Shown here one piece after another: positions 12,528 to 23,943 of a stretch of DNA of 64,000 nt. Under the pieces are notes generated by a model. The model saw only the letters and a program-made list of their open reading frames with translations. It was not told where the DNA came from and did not search any database. The stretch covers positions 32,800,001 through 32,864,000 of the forward strand of contig OX485809.1 in assembly GCA_950295325.1 (NCBI GenBank), read 5' to 3'. The stretch's first letter is position 1; every line of letters begins with the position of its first letter. Source of the stretch: Polytrichum commune. Lineage: Eukaryota; Streptophyta; Polytrichopsida; Polytrichales; Polytrichaceae. The translations under genes and the position numbers were made by a program.

Positions 12528-12989
12528 GCGTCTATACAAGACTCTAACTTATGTCCTAATATATATTGAGTTCGAAGATAATGTCTTCGACCACAAACAA
12601 TAATTGTTCGACTCACACATAGGACAAAGACAAAAGTAATAGAATAAAATCGGAGCAAGTTGGCTGACCTTTATATTTTTATTGACTCATTCTTCAATTA
12701 TACAAACTTCGATATGCTTATTTTTGTTTGTTCTTTCCATGGATCATCATTGATGTTAATCATATACTTATACGTTTTATTTTAATGCTATTTCATTTTA
12801 GCACTTCCCGGTTCCGAAATGTAATGAGACCATTTCAAATATAGGGCCTTGTGAGTTAGATTTGGACCTATACATTCCACGGAAATAGGTCAATATTTTT
12901 TTACTATTTTTAGTATATTCTGGAATATTCGAAGCATATTCCAGTCTTTTAAAAAATCTAAATTTGGTCTAAGAAGTTTGCTAAATTTA
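12528..12989. other. AT-rich sub-terminal spacer of element 1
   Basis: No gene or clear repeat is visible. A stretch near 12,885 (CCACGGAAATAGG) resembles one near 29,195 in element 2, consistent with both being sub-terminal element sequence. Confidence 0.35.
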
Positions 12990-13060
12990 ATCACTCTCTG
13001 CTATCCGCTCTCCACATCACCGCTCTAAGCTCTTCGCTCCCCGCTCTACGCACACATACA
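12990..13060. repeat. Right-end iterons of element 1
   Basis: On the minus strand this reads as 7-bp-spaced copies of GAGCGG/GAGCGA/GAGCTT, the same design as the TGAGCGG iterons at both ends of element 2. A TAAATTT-containing flank is also shared. It is probably the transposase-binding end of element 1. Confidence 0.5.
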
Positions 13061-13209
13061 AGTGTCGTCCTGGTATTGACCCATATTGTTTGACTTTTTC
13101 TCAACTTGTAATACTAGCCTCAACTTGTACCAAACATATGAGTGGCATAGAAATTTTAATATCATTGTTGATAATTTGCATAGATACCAAGAATTTGTGG
13201 CATCCATGT

Positions 13210-13218
13210 AGGTTGAAG
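13210..13218. repeat. Left target-site duplication of element 2
   Basis: AGGTTGAAG, identical to 29,410-29,418. Nine bases is the usual MULE target duplication. The tenth base (G) also matches. Confidence 0.85.
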
Positions 13219-13275
13219 GGGGGAGTGCTATCTTGTGAGCGGTGAGCGATGAGCGGTAATTTGTGAGCGGTGAAG
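13219..13275. repeat. Left terminal inverted repeat of element 2
   Basis: It starts with GGGGGAGTGCTATCTTG and continues as TGAGCGG, TGAGCGA, TGAGCGG, a spacer, then TGAGCGG. Further GAGC motifs continue to about 13,475. It pairs with the right end at 29,325-29,409. Confidence 0.75.
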
Positions 13276-13888
13276 AAAACAAAATATTTGGTAATAGGAC
13301 CCCGAATATCCTATAACCGTGGCCTAAAGAAATAATTTTTTAGGGTTCAATAATAAGAAGATTGGGGAGGACAAATAATATGAATGCTAGATTGCAAGTA
13401 GTGAGCAATGAAAAAGACCAATATGTACACGACTCGGGGTTGCTAGTATGTGAGCATGCGAGCGTGAACATGTGAGCCTTCAATTTTTTCCCGGTTATGG
13501 TTTGTAAATCCGTTGGGGGCCTATGACTGTGGAATTACATGTAAGGGTCTATAGTCCAAATGAACAACAAATGAGAATGTTGCTATAACAATTTTGTACT
13601 AAAAAATGAACTAATATACATTTAATTGTTGAGATAATAATAATGTAATTGGAGACAATGTGTAAGCAAACTCATGTTGAAAACAAGTGTAGCATGTTAG
13701 AATGTCTCACTATAATACACATCAATGTAAAATTTATATACATCATAACACCATCATGAGGGTGACATTTACGAAGTCCAAAACATAAAGAACAACAAAA
13801 ATGGATTGTAGATATAAATCGGGTAGTAGATTAAAATTGTTGAAGTTCTTGGAAATCAAATTTCAAAAATCAAATCATGAATACAAAC
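13276..13888. other. Left sub-terminal region of element 2, no gene seen
   Basis: AT-rich sequence with scattered GAGC motifs at 13,395-13,475. It would hold the 3' UTR of the methyltransferase gene. No other gene is supported. Confidence 0.4.
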
Positions 13889-16800
13889 TTAAATATCGTC
13901 GGACTCAGATGCACTGAGTTCAAAATAAGTACATATTCTAGTATCGTAATATCTACGAGGTGAAGGTGAAATTGAAGGTGAAGTAGATGAAGCATTAGCA
14001 TAAGCTTCAGCTAAAGCCTCAGCATACACATGGAGGCTCTGAGGACTAAGAGAGGGGCTTCTCAATAATCCACGGTGCCGATAAAATGACGAGATTTGTA
14101 TCGGCGATGGATTCATCCAACTACAAACAACAAACCATGTATTAGAATATGTAACAACAAATTAGAATACAAAATCTAGAATTTGCAATTGAAGTTGTTG
14201 AGAAAAAAACAATGAAAAAACTTACTCACATATGTTAAGAAGTGCGGCGTTTTCTATTGGAGTATCATCATCAAAGTCCATACCATCGTATGAGGTATTA
14301 TTTGTAGGTGTTTGAAGAGGTTTTAGTACCTCATCAAAGAGTTCGGCATCACTTTCTAATGCTAGAATATGACGATTGGATGAATGAGCCGCTCTAATAG
14401 AAGAACCTGGATGAAGCAAAACATTAATTAAAAAAAAAACGAATATTGAAGTATGAATTAAAAAACATATGAACGAATAATTGGATACTGTAATATATAA
14501 TACCTGTAGAAGCAGTCATGTCTGCCACAATACCGCCTACAGGACTCAAACCATGAACAAATAACTTCATTAAAACTTCAGACTTCTCCTTTGCACCCCT
14601 CCATGGCTTGCCATCTCTTTGTCTACATAATTGAGTTTCCATAGTAATAGAGTTGAAGAGAACGTCATTTGTGGCTAAATCGACCTCAGGAATTGAAGGA
14701 TGCATGGTGATCAGAAGTTCTTGAGGTTGCCTCGCAATGGGAATTGAAAATGATCGAACCAATAACAAAGCCTTGAACTTCAAAGTCTGAAAGTCAATAT
14801 AAAATTAAAATTAAAAAATATACAACACATAAAAACAAATTCAAATATGAACCAATCAAAATGAAATGTCATAATTGCTACTTACATTTTTGGACGGATT
14901 CATAGGATTTGCCAAGTGCAAGGAATTAATGATAGTCCACTCATCCTTGAATTTTGAACTTATAGTTCTTGAAGAATCCTGCCACTTCTCTCTTCACGGC
15001 AGAACTGTCAGGATAAAACAAAAGGAATGCTTCATCATCATGAAGATAGGTAAGAGCAAATGCCATCAATATGTTGAGAAAACTTGGAATGTTGGCATTC
15101 CAAGGGGGAATTTGAGATGGCGGATCCGAGACACCTGGAACCCGAAGACCATCTGGGTAATCCGCAATAATGGGGTCCACAACAGGTTTCTTTTGCAATT
15201 GGCCATCAAAAAAAAATTGTCTACCTTCACCAACCTACAAAGATAAAATGTAAATATTACAATTCATGAATAAAGACGACAATTAAAAATAAAAAATGAA
15301 ATAATGTAACAAAATACGAGTGAAACTTTATAAAACTTGAATAAAGTAAAAACTGTAAAATAAAATGAACTCACCTTTGATAGAAAAGCCACAATGTCGT
15401 CATATGGTGCACGAAATGTACCTGTTTGCTTCTTATCCTCGATAATCCTCACAAAAGAATCATTCAAGATTAAATCCGAAGATGTATGATTTGCAGGTAA
15501 AGGAGGCAAGATATTCATCATACCTCTAAGCTTGGAAGGCATATCCAAGGTAGGAGAAGGGGTTGTTTTCTGCCGCTTTGAAGTATGAAACGTTGCCTCT
15601 AGATTTGAAGAAGGTTCAGTAACTACAAGGTTGTTGAGACTGCTTTGAATTGGAGCATCCTCATCGCTATCATGAATGAGGAGGATTGGTCTTTTAGGCT
15701 TAGACTTTCTTTTTTTGGCATTTTGGCTGCATCCTCATCCATTTAGAGGGAACAATTTTAGTTGTACCCTTGAGGGCGGGTTGAATGGAATCTCGAAGGG
15801 CAATATCAAAAGTGGGAGGTGATTTAAGAGGACAATCCAAATACCACCCACATTTTTTTAAATGCACAGGATCCCAAGATTTCATGATCCCCTCTGTGAA
15901 CATGCATTCTTCACTTTCGATATCCAAATAATTAGCCAAAAAAATGGGAGATTTGGAAATGGTTTTCGCAGGAAATAAGACATATTTGAAGTACCTATAA
16001 AACACCCTTCGCATGGCCGGATAAAAATTGAGTTGCTTGTCAATGTTATGATTTTTGTGAACTCCCTTATTCACACCGAATTCACGAAAAAATGCAGTAT
16101 CCCACAATGATATGCGCATTGCTTCCACATAATCAAAAATAGTGGGCAAAGGATCCATACTATTTGGAAGGTAGTTGATGGACACATGCATATCAGCCAC
16201 AGTAGCATCAAAGAGCTTCTCGGTCTCAATAGCCAACTGCCAAATACAAAATAAAAATTAGAAGAATTAAATGATTGAAAAAATATTAAAAATAAATTAA
16301 AAACATAGACCAAAAATAAATGAACCAAACATAATAGAAGGACAAAAATTATCACCTGAGCCCACCAAGTAGCTTTATGAAGCCACTTAGGAAACTCTAT
16401 ATCATTGAATTTTGGTTTTGGAAACTTGAGAGCCTCACGAAGAGCAGGTGAACTGTTCCACCTCTCAAGCCACTTAATCTTCATAGTTGTGTCCATTGCC
16501 AAAGTTGCTAACATCCAAAGTTTTTCTTGAGTCATCTTAGGGTTCTTATCGTGAGTTTCATAATGAGACTTCACCTGCTCTAAGAACATAGGAGAATGTT
16601 TAGGATTCGCAATGGGAAGTTGTTTCTTCAATTCCGAATGAGAAGTCAATCTCACCCTCTCAATAGCTTTGGAAACAAATTCATCTACTGCACTCGAAGT
16701 CCAATGCGCAGGATCAGGATATTTCTCATAAAATTTCCTTTGAGCAGTAGCAGCAGTATCTCCCAACTCTTGCTACACCAACGAAAAAACATATAAGAGT

Positions 16801-17984
16801 ATGAATAATCACACACTACAAAAATAAGATGCAATAGAAAATATAGTTATAGAAATCGAAATAAAAAGAAAACAAGAAAAATATACAAGAAAACAAAAAT
16901 CGTGAAAAACAAATACTTCAGAAAAAATAACCTGGTATAGAAATCCATTAAGAGCCTCAACAGTCAAAGTAAACCAAGTCCTATGTTTGGATTTTTGTTT
17001 CGCATCAGCGGTAGTAAGATCTTCTTTGGAAACAAGTTTCTCAAAATATGAAAGTGGTTGTCCAGCAATGCTTTGAATGCGGAAAAGCTTATGAACAAGA
17101 TTGGTATAAACATGGGGATTTTGGTTCCTCCTGTCAAAACAAAACATCCAATGATAAGCCAATGAAAAGAGATATACAATAAAAAAAAAACTAAAAAAAA
17201 AACCAAATGAACCGAACAAATAAAATGAGAAGAATGAAGTAATTACGAATTGACTTCACGTAAAGCTGCCAACATGGTTGCAATATCTCCTTTGACGTCC
17301 AAAATAATACTTTCAACAGCATAATGCCAAACCGGATCATGTGTGTGATCTCGATTAATAATGTGCAACCATGCTTGCAAACGGTGATTTCCGTCCCACA
17401 CCATGAACATTTTGCCAGAAAAAACTTTGATTTCCTCATCAGCTTGCAATATTTTTTCAAAGGCATCATTAGCCCTCACCCAATTTTCACTCCAAGATTC
17501 AATGATACTATCGGTAACATCTACTGTTTTCCCCTCATTGTTTTCCAAGGCCACATAAAAAACCCCATTGCCCTCCATATAACCACAAACAATAAAATGT
17601 GCAGCCAGGTTCATAACGTCATTTTTAAAAAAAAGCGTTACAACAGGCAATGCAATCATTCGACATAGTGGAATGTTGAGTTTTATTTTGCCCTTGGTTG
17701 ATACCTCAACCATTCAAGATGGGAAGATGTGTTGACAGTTTCTTTCTTAAAAAATGCATGCAATTGCACCTCCAATTGATCTTCAGAAAGAGGTACAACT
17801 TCCAAATCTAAAGCACAAAATATATCACACATTTGATAAACAAAAATAAATCAAAAGAAATATATACATAGGAAAGAAATCACATATGCAAACTAAAACA
17901 AAATGAAAAAACATTAAAGAAAGTAAGAGCATACATAAGAGAGAAAACCACATATTCCCCAAAAGTCTAAATTTTGAATATGGG

Positions 17985-20900
17985 TGGCTGTTAACGGCCA
18001 CTCTTCTTGGAGAAAAAAAAATGAAGTAAATGAATGCATACACACATGCATGCATACATGTAAAAACAAAATTTGAAATATGAATAAGGGTGGCCGTTAA
18101 CGGCCACCTTTATTGAAGAAAAAAAAAATGAGAGAAATGGGTGTATACATGTAGAAAGAAACCCTTATGAACAAAAATCTGAAATGAGAATAAAGGTGGC
18201 CGTTAACGGCCACCCTTATTGAAGGAAAAAAAAATGAGAGAAATGGGTGTGTATATGTAGAAAGAAACCCTTATGAAAGAAAATCTGAAATGAGAATAAG
18301 GATGGCCGTTAACGGCCACCCTTATTGAAGGACACAAAATGAGAGAAATGGGTGTATACATGTAGAAAGAAACCCTTATGAAAAAAAATCTGAAATGAGA
18401 ATAAGGGTGGCCGTTAACGGCTACCTTTATTGAAGAAAAAAAAAATGAGAGAAATGGGTGTATACATGTAGAAAGAAACCCTTATGAACAAAAATCTGAA
18501 ATGAGAATAAAGGTGGCCGTTAACGGCCACCCTTATTGAAGGACACAAAATGAGAGAAATGGGTGTGTACATGTAGAAAGAAACCCTTATGAAAAAAAAT
18601 CTGAAATGAGAATAAGGGTGGCCGTTAACGGCTACCTTTATTGAAGGAAAAAAAAATGAGAGAAATGGGTGTATACATCTAGAAAGAAACCCTTATGAAC
18701 AAAAATCTGAAATGAGAATAAATGTGGCCGTTAACGGCCACCCTTATTGAAGGACACAAAATGAGAGAAATGGGTGTATACCTGTAGAAAGAAATCCTTA
18801 TGAATAAAAATCCGAAATGTGAATAAGGGTGGCCGTTAACGACCACCCTTATTGAAGGAAAAAAAAATGAGAGAAATGAGTGTGTATATGTAGAAAGAAA
18901 CCCTTATGAAAGAAAATCTGAAATGAGAATAAGGATGGCCGCCCTTATTGAAGGACACAAAATGAGAGAAATGGGTGTGTACATGTAGAAAGAAACCCTT
19001 ATGAAAAAAAATCTGAAATGAGAATAAGGGTGGCCGTTAACGGCGACCTTTATTGAAGGAAAAGAAAATGAGAGAAATGGGTGTAGACATGTAGAAAGAA
19101 ACCCTTATGAAAGAAAATCTGAAATGAGAATAAGAGTGGCCGTTAACGGCGACCTTTATTGAAGGAAAAAAAAATGAGAGAAATGGGTGTAGACATGTAG
19201 AAAGAAACCCTTATGAAAGAAAATCTGAAATGAGAATAAGAGTGGCCATTAACGGCACCCTTATTGAAGGAAAAGTAAAATAAAAAAATTGGTATATACA
19301 TGTAGAAAGAAACCCTTATGAACAAAAATCCAAAATGTGAATAAGGGTGGCCGTTAACGGCCACCCTTATTGAAGGAAAAAAAAAATGAGAGAAATGGGT
19401 GTGTACATGTAGAAAGAAACCCTTATGAACAAAAATCCAAAATGTGAATAAGGGTGGCCGTTAACGGCCACCCTTATTGAAGGAAAAAAAAATTGAGAGA
19501 AATGGGTGTGTACATGTAGAAAGAAACCCTTATGAAAAAAACATCCGAAATGTGAATAAGGGTGGCTGTTAACGGCCTTCCTTATTGAAGGACAGAAAAT
19601 AAGATAAATGAGTGTATACATGTAGAAAGAAACCCTTATGAAAAAAAATCTGAAATGAGAATAAGGGTGGCCGTTAACGGCCACCCTTATTGAACGAAAA
19701 GAAAATGAGAGAAATGGGTGTGTACATGTAGAAAGAAACGTTTATGAAAGAAAATCTGAAATGAGAATAAGAGTGGCCATTAACGGCCACCCTTATTGAA
19801 GGAAAAAAAAGAAAAAGAAATGGGTATATACATGTAGAAAGAAACCCTTATGAACAAAAATCCAAAATGTGAATAAGGGTGGCCGTTAACGACCACCTTT
19901 ATTGAAGAAAAAAAAATGAGAGAAATGGGTGTGTACATGTAGAAAGAAACCCTTATGAAAGAAAATCTGAAATGAGAATAAGAGTGGCCGTTAACGGCGA
20001 CCTTTATTGAAGGAAAAAAAAATGAGAGAAATGGGTGTGTACATGTAGAAAGAAACCCTTATGAAAGAAAATCTGAAATGAGAATAAGAGTGGCCGTTAA
20101 CGGCGACCTTTATTGAAGGAAAAAAAAATGAGAGAAATGGGTGTGTACATGTAGAAAGAAACCCTTATGAAAAAAAATCTGAAATGAGAATAATAGTGGC
20201 CATTAACGGCACCCTTATTGAAGGAAAAAAAAATTAAAAAATGGGTATATACATGTAGAAAGAAACCTTTATGAACAAAAATCCAAAATGTGAATAAGGG
20301 TGGCCGTTAACGGCCACCCTTATTGAAGGAAAAAAAAATGAGAGAAATGGGTGTGTACATGTAGAAAGAAACCCTTATGAAAAAAAAATCCGAAATGTGA
20401 ATAAGGGTGGCTGTTAACGGCCACCCTTATTGAAGGACAGAAAATAAGAGAAATGGGTGTATACATGTAGAAAGAAACCCTTATGAAAAAAAATCTGAAA
20501 TGAGAATAAGGGTGGCCGTTAACGGCTACCTTTATTGAAGGAAAAAAAAATGAGAGAAATGGGTGTATACATGTAGAAAGAAACCCTTATGAAAAAAAAT
20601 CTGAAATGAGAATAAGGGTGGCCGTTAACGGCCACCCTTATTGAACAAAAAAAAAATGAGAGAAATGGGTGTGTACATGTAGAAAGAAACCCTTATAAAA
20701 GAAAATCTGAAATGAGAATAAGAGTGGCCATTAACGGCCACCCTTATTGAAGGAAAAAAAAGAAAAAGGAATGGGTATATACATGTAGAAAGAAACCCTT
20801 ATGAACAAAAATCCAAAATGTGAATAAGGGTGGCCGTTAACGACCACCTTTATTGAAGAAAAAAAAATGAGAGAAATGGGTGTGTACATGTAGAAAGAAA

Positions 20901-22685
20901 CCCTTATGAAAAAAAATCTGAAATGAGAATAAGGGTGGCCGTTAACGGCGACATTTATTGAAGGAAAAGAAAATGAGAGAAATGGGTGTAGACATGTAGA
21001 AAGAAACCCTTATGAAAGAAAATCTGAAATGAGAATAAGAGTGGCCGTTAACGGCGACCTTTATTGAAGGAAAAAAAAATGAGAGAAATGGGTGTAGACA
21101 TGTAGAAAGAAACCCTTATGAAAGAAAATCTGAAATGAGAATAAGAGTGGCCATTAACGGCACCCTTATTGAAGGAAAAGTAAAATAAAAAAATTGGTAT
21201 ATACATGTAGAAAGAAACCCTTATGAACAAAAATCCAAAATGTGAATAAGGGTGGCCGTTAACGGCCACCCTTATTGAAGGAAAAAAAAAATGAGAGAAA
21301 TGGGTGTGTACATGTAGAAAGAAACCCTTATGAACAAAAATCCAAAATGTGAATAAGGGTGGCCGTTAACGGCCACCCTTATTGAAGGAAAAAAAAAATG
21401 AGAGAAATGGGTGTGTACATGTAGAAAGAAACCCTTATGAAAAAAAAATCCGAAATGTGAATAAGGGTGGCTGTTAACGGCCTTCCTTATTGAAGGACAG
21501 AAAATAAGATAAATGGGTGTATACATGTAGAAAGAAACCCTTATGAAAAAAAATCTGAAATGAGAATAAGGGTGGCCGTTAACGGCCACCCTTATTGAAC
21601 GAAAAGAAAATGAGAGAAATGGGTGTGTACATGTAGAAAGAAACGTTTATGAAAGAAAATCTGAAATGAGAATAAGAGTGGCCATTAACGGCCACCTTTA
21701 TTGAAGGAAAAGAAAGAAAAAGAAATGGGTATATACATGTAGAAAGAAACCCTTATGAACAAAAATCCAAAATGTGAATAAGGGTGGCCGTTAACGACCA
21801 CCTTTATTGAAGAAAAAAAAATGAGAGAAATGGGTGTGTACATGTAGAAAGAAACCCTTATGAAAGAAAATCTGAAATGAGAATAAGAGTGGCCGTTAAC
21901 GGCGACCTTTATTGAAGGAAAAAAAAATGAGAGAAATGGGTGTGTACATGTAGAAAGAAACCCTTATGAAAGAAAATCTGAAATGAGAATAAGAGTGGCC
22001 GTTAACGGCGACCTTTATTGAAGGAAAAAAAAATGAGAGAAATGGGTGTGTACATGTAGAAAGAAACCCTTATGAAAAAAAATCTGAAATGAGAATAATA
22101 GTGGCCATTAACGGCACCCTTATTGAAGGAAAAAAAAATTAAAAAATGGGTATATACATGTAGAAAGAAACCTTTATGAACAAAAATCCAAAATGTGAAT
22201 AAGGGTGGCCGTTAATGGCCACCCTTATTGAAGGAAAAAAAAATGAGAGAAATGGGTGTGTACATGTAGAAAGAAACCCTTATGAAAAAAAATCCGAAAT
22301 GTGAATAAGGGTGGCTGTTAACGGCCTTCCTTATTGAAGGACAGAAAATAAGAGAAATGGGTGTATACATGTAGAAAGAAACCCTTATGAACAAAAATCC
22401 AAAATGAGAATAAGGGTGGCCGTTAACGGCCATCCTTGTTGGAGGAAAAAAAATGAAGCAATTGAGTGCATACACGAAGAAAAAAACACATATGGAGAAG
22501 AGTCTGAAATTTCAAGGACAAAAAATTTAAGGAAATGTGTATATATTTGAAGAAGAAACACATATATTCAAAAATATAAGATGCAACAAAGGGTGGCCGT
22601 TAAGGGCCACACTTTTAGATGAAACAGACTACAACTCAGAAGTGGGCATCATAGAAAGGGTGGCCGTTATCGGCTACCCATTTGG
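17985..22685. repeat. Roughly 111-bp satellite with 32-bp palindrome, intronic
   Basis: Roughly 40 head-to-tail units of about 111 bp. Each is centred on GTGGCCGTTAACGGCCAC, which in good copies extends to a perfect 32-bp palindrome (arms AATAAGGGTGGCCGTT and its complement). The rest of the unit is AT-rich with an A-run and CATGTAGAAAGAAACCCTTA. Some units have decayed arms (e.g. GGCGACC, GACCACC). The last two, near 22,590 and 22,660, are degenerate. The array lies between exons 22699-22864 and 17247-17807 of the ParB-methyltransferase gene, whose phases join correctly. Confidence 0.9.
18955..22340. repeat. 1,905-bp higher-order duplication in the satellite
   Basis: A block beginning near 18,955 recurs 1,905 bp later, with the same order of unit variants to about 20,430 and 22,340. 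This is about 17 monomers. It shows recent segmental duplication inside the array rather than unit-by-unit homogenisation. Confidence 0.8.
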
Positions 22686-23819
22686 AAGACAAACACACCT
22701 TCATTTGAGTCGCTTTCCGGAGTTGCAGCTTTTTTGTCGCTCTTGCTCGTTTTGTCTATCTGCCCACGTCGCTGCCTGGAACTTGTACCAGCGTCTGCAT
22801 CCTCCATGGTGTGCGCTCTTGCTGCTTGTGTATGTTGTTGCCGCCGCACTTCGAAAGAGGATGTCTGAAGACATTACGAAGAGTATGGCTTCAAGAGATT
22901 AGGGTAAGTCGGACTCTAAAAAAAAAAAAAAAAAATGGTAGATTTCAGTCTATGGAATCTTTACTATAATTTTTTCAAATATCCTAATTAATCTCCACAA
23001 AAAATCTAGTGCATAGATTTAAGCCTTGCCATTCATTCAATTTTTTTTTCAAGATTATTGGAGATAATTTCAATTTTACATAAATCGTCAAAGTCTACTA
23101 AAACTAATATGGTTAGATTTCCTGCATAAAATCTTCATGTTTTGAAGATTTTAGAAGAATCTAAGATGTTCTAATTGTTTTTTGGCTCTAAAACATGCAA
23201 AATAAAATTATTTTGTTCATGCTATATACCGTTGGAATCGCATTTTCGGTGTGCACAATATAGTATACATTATATACCTCTAAATTTATTTTTATTTTAA
23301 ATTTCTTCTCTTATCATTTCTTTCGTTCAACTTACCTCCAATTCCGCCTCAGAAGATTGTTCTTCTTTTTCGTATTGTGTGGCTTGCTCTTCGTCGATGT
23401 CTTTATCATAATCTTCTTCGTCTTCCTCCTCTTGATCTTCTTCATTGCATTCAGAGACGATATATGGTTGAGATTCACATGTAGGAGTTTGGTGTTCGAA
23501 GACATCTTCCGTTATCATTTCGCATGCCACAATATCTTTGTACGTCAAATTCCTTGTTGTACATGATAGGTCCACTCCTTTCATTCGAGGAATACGTCTA
23601 TTCATTCTAGCCCTTAACAATTATCTCTTACTTGAAAAACGAAAGCTATTTTTTCGCCTACTTTTTTTTCTACCCTTCACTGGAGTAACCACTGCTAACA
23701 TGAATAAATGACGTTCTTTTATATTTAAACGCATTCAGCTACCCTCTGCACTACATTGTTACTCTTAACAACATGCATTTCATGGATGTTAATAATGATT
23801 CGGCCACTAAATTTATGAA

Positions 23820-23943
23820 CTCCAAACAGAAGCCACGGTCTCAGCATAGATAGGGAGGCTTCGTGAAGGTGATGGACTTGCTAGAAATTTTGGTTCTTCA
23901 AAAGAAGATCGCCAACGTCACATTACTACCACCTGACAACATA
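23820..23943 (-). other. Stray copy of the methyltransferase last exon
   Basis: On the minus strand the frame reads SPSPSRSLPIYAETVA. This resembles SPSLSPQSLHVYAEALA of the last exon at 13,889-14,120, and an AG acceptor-like site precedes it. It lies upstream of the inferred first exon, so it is a displaced fragment or the tail of another gene copy. Confidence 0.5.

Larger units (their letters stand above)
1..13060. mobile_element. MULE element 1, left end outside window
   Basis: This is the right part of a large Mutator-like element. Its order matches the complete element 2: ParB-type gene on the minus strand, palindrome-rich array, 5' exons of the same gene, then a MULE transposase on the plus strand. 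An extra minus-strand ORF lies beyond the transposase. The right end is set only approximately, by GAGCGG-type 7-bp iterons at 12,990-13,050 that resemble those at the ends of element 2. No target-site duplication can be shown because the left end is not in the window. The encoded proteins are clearly diverged from those of element 2, so the two are different members of one family, not a recent duplication. Confidence 0.65.
13889..23701 (-). pseudogene. ParB/Srx - DNA methyltransferase fusion of element 2
   Basis: Inferred minus-strand exons are 23336-23701, 22699-22864, 17247-17807, 16932-17130, 16356-16772, 15375-16236, 14886-15233, 14504-14786, 14230-14406 and 13889-14120. Introns are GT-AG. 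The N-terminus has a basic tract (KGRKKSRRKN) and then a Glu/Asp run. Exon 17247-17807 carries the ParB/Srx motif MVWDGNHRLQAW. A second basic tract (KKRKSKPKRP) leads into a methyltransferase-like domain in beta-class order: motif IV position (IIADYPDG), a hydrophobic strand (AFLLFYPDS), then motif I (ADMTASTGSSIRAAH) followed by the acidic LALESDAELF. Bacterial and phage ParB-N4/N6 methylases have this fusion. Breaks: TAA at 23,621-23,623 and frameshifts near 17,713, 15,712 (run of A) and 14,955. Motif IV reads DYPD instead of DPPY, so catalysis is uncertain. Confidence 0.65.

Noticed and set aside
19143-22475. Minus-strand ORFs with repeated NGHPYSHFGF-type peptides
   Set aside because: They are read-through of the 111-bp satellite, which lacks stops in one frame for a few units. 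The palindrome, not the peptide, is what is conserved.
17985-22685. CRISPR-like regularly spaced repeats
   Set aside because: The spacers are themselves repeats, there are no cas genes, and the context is a plant nuclear genome.
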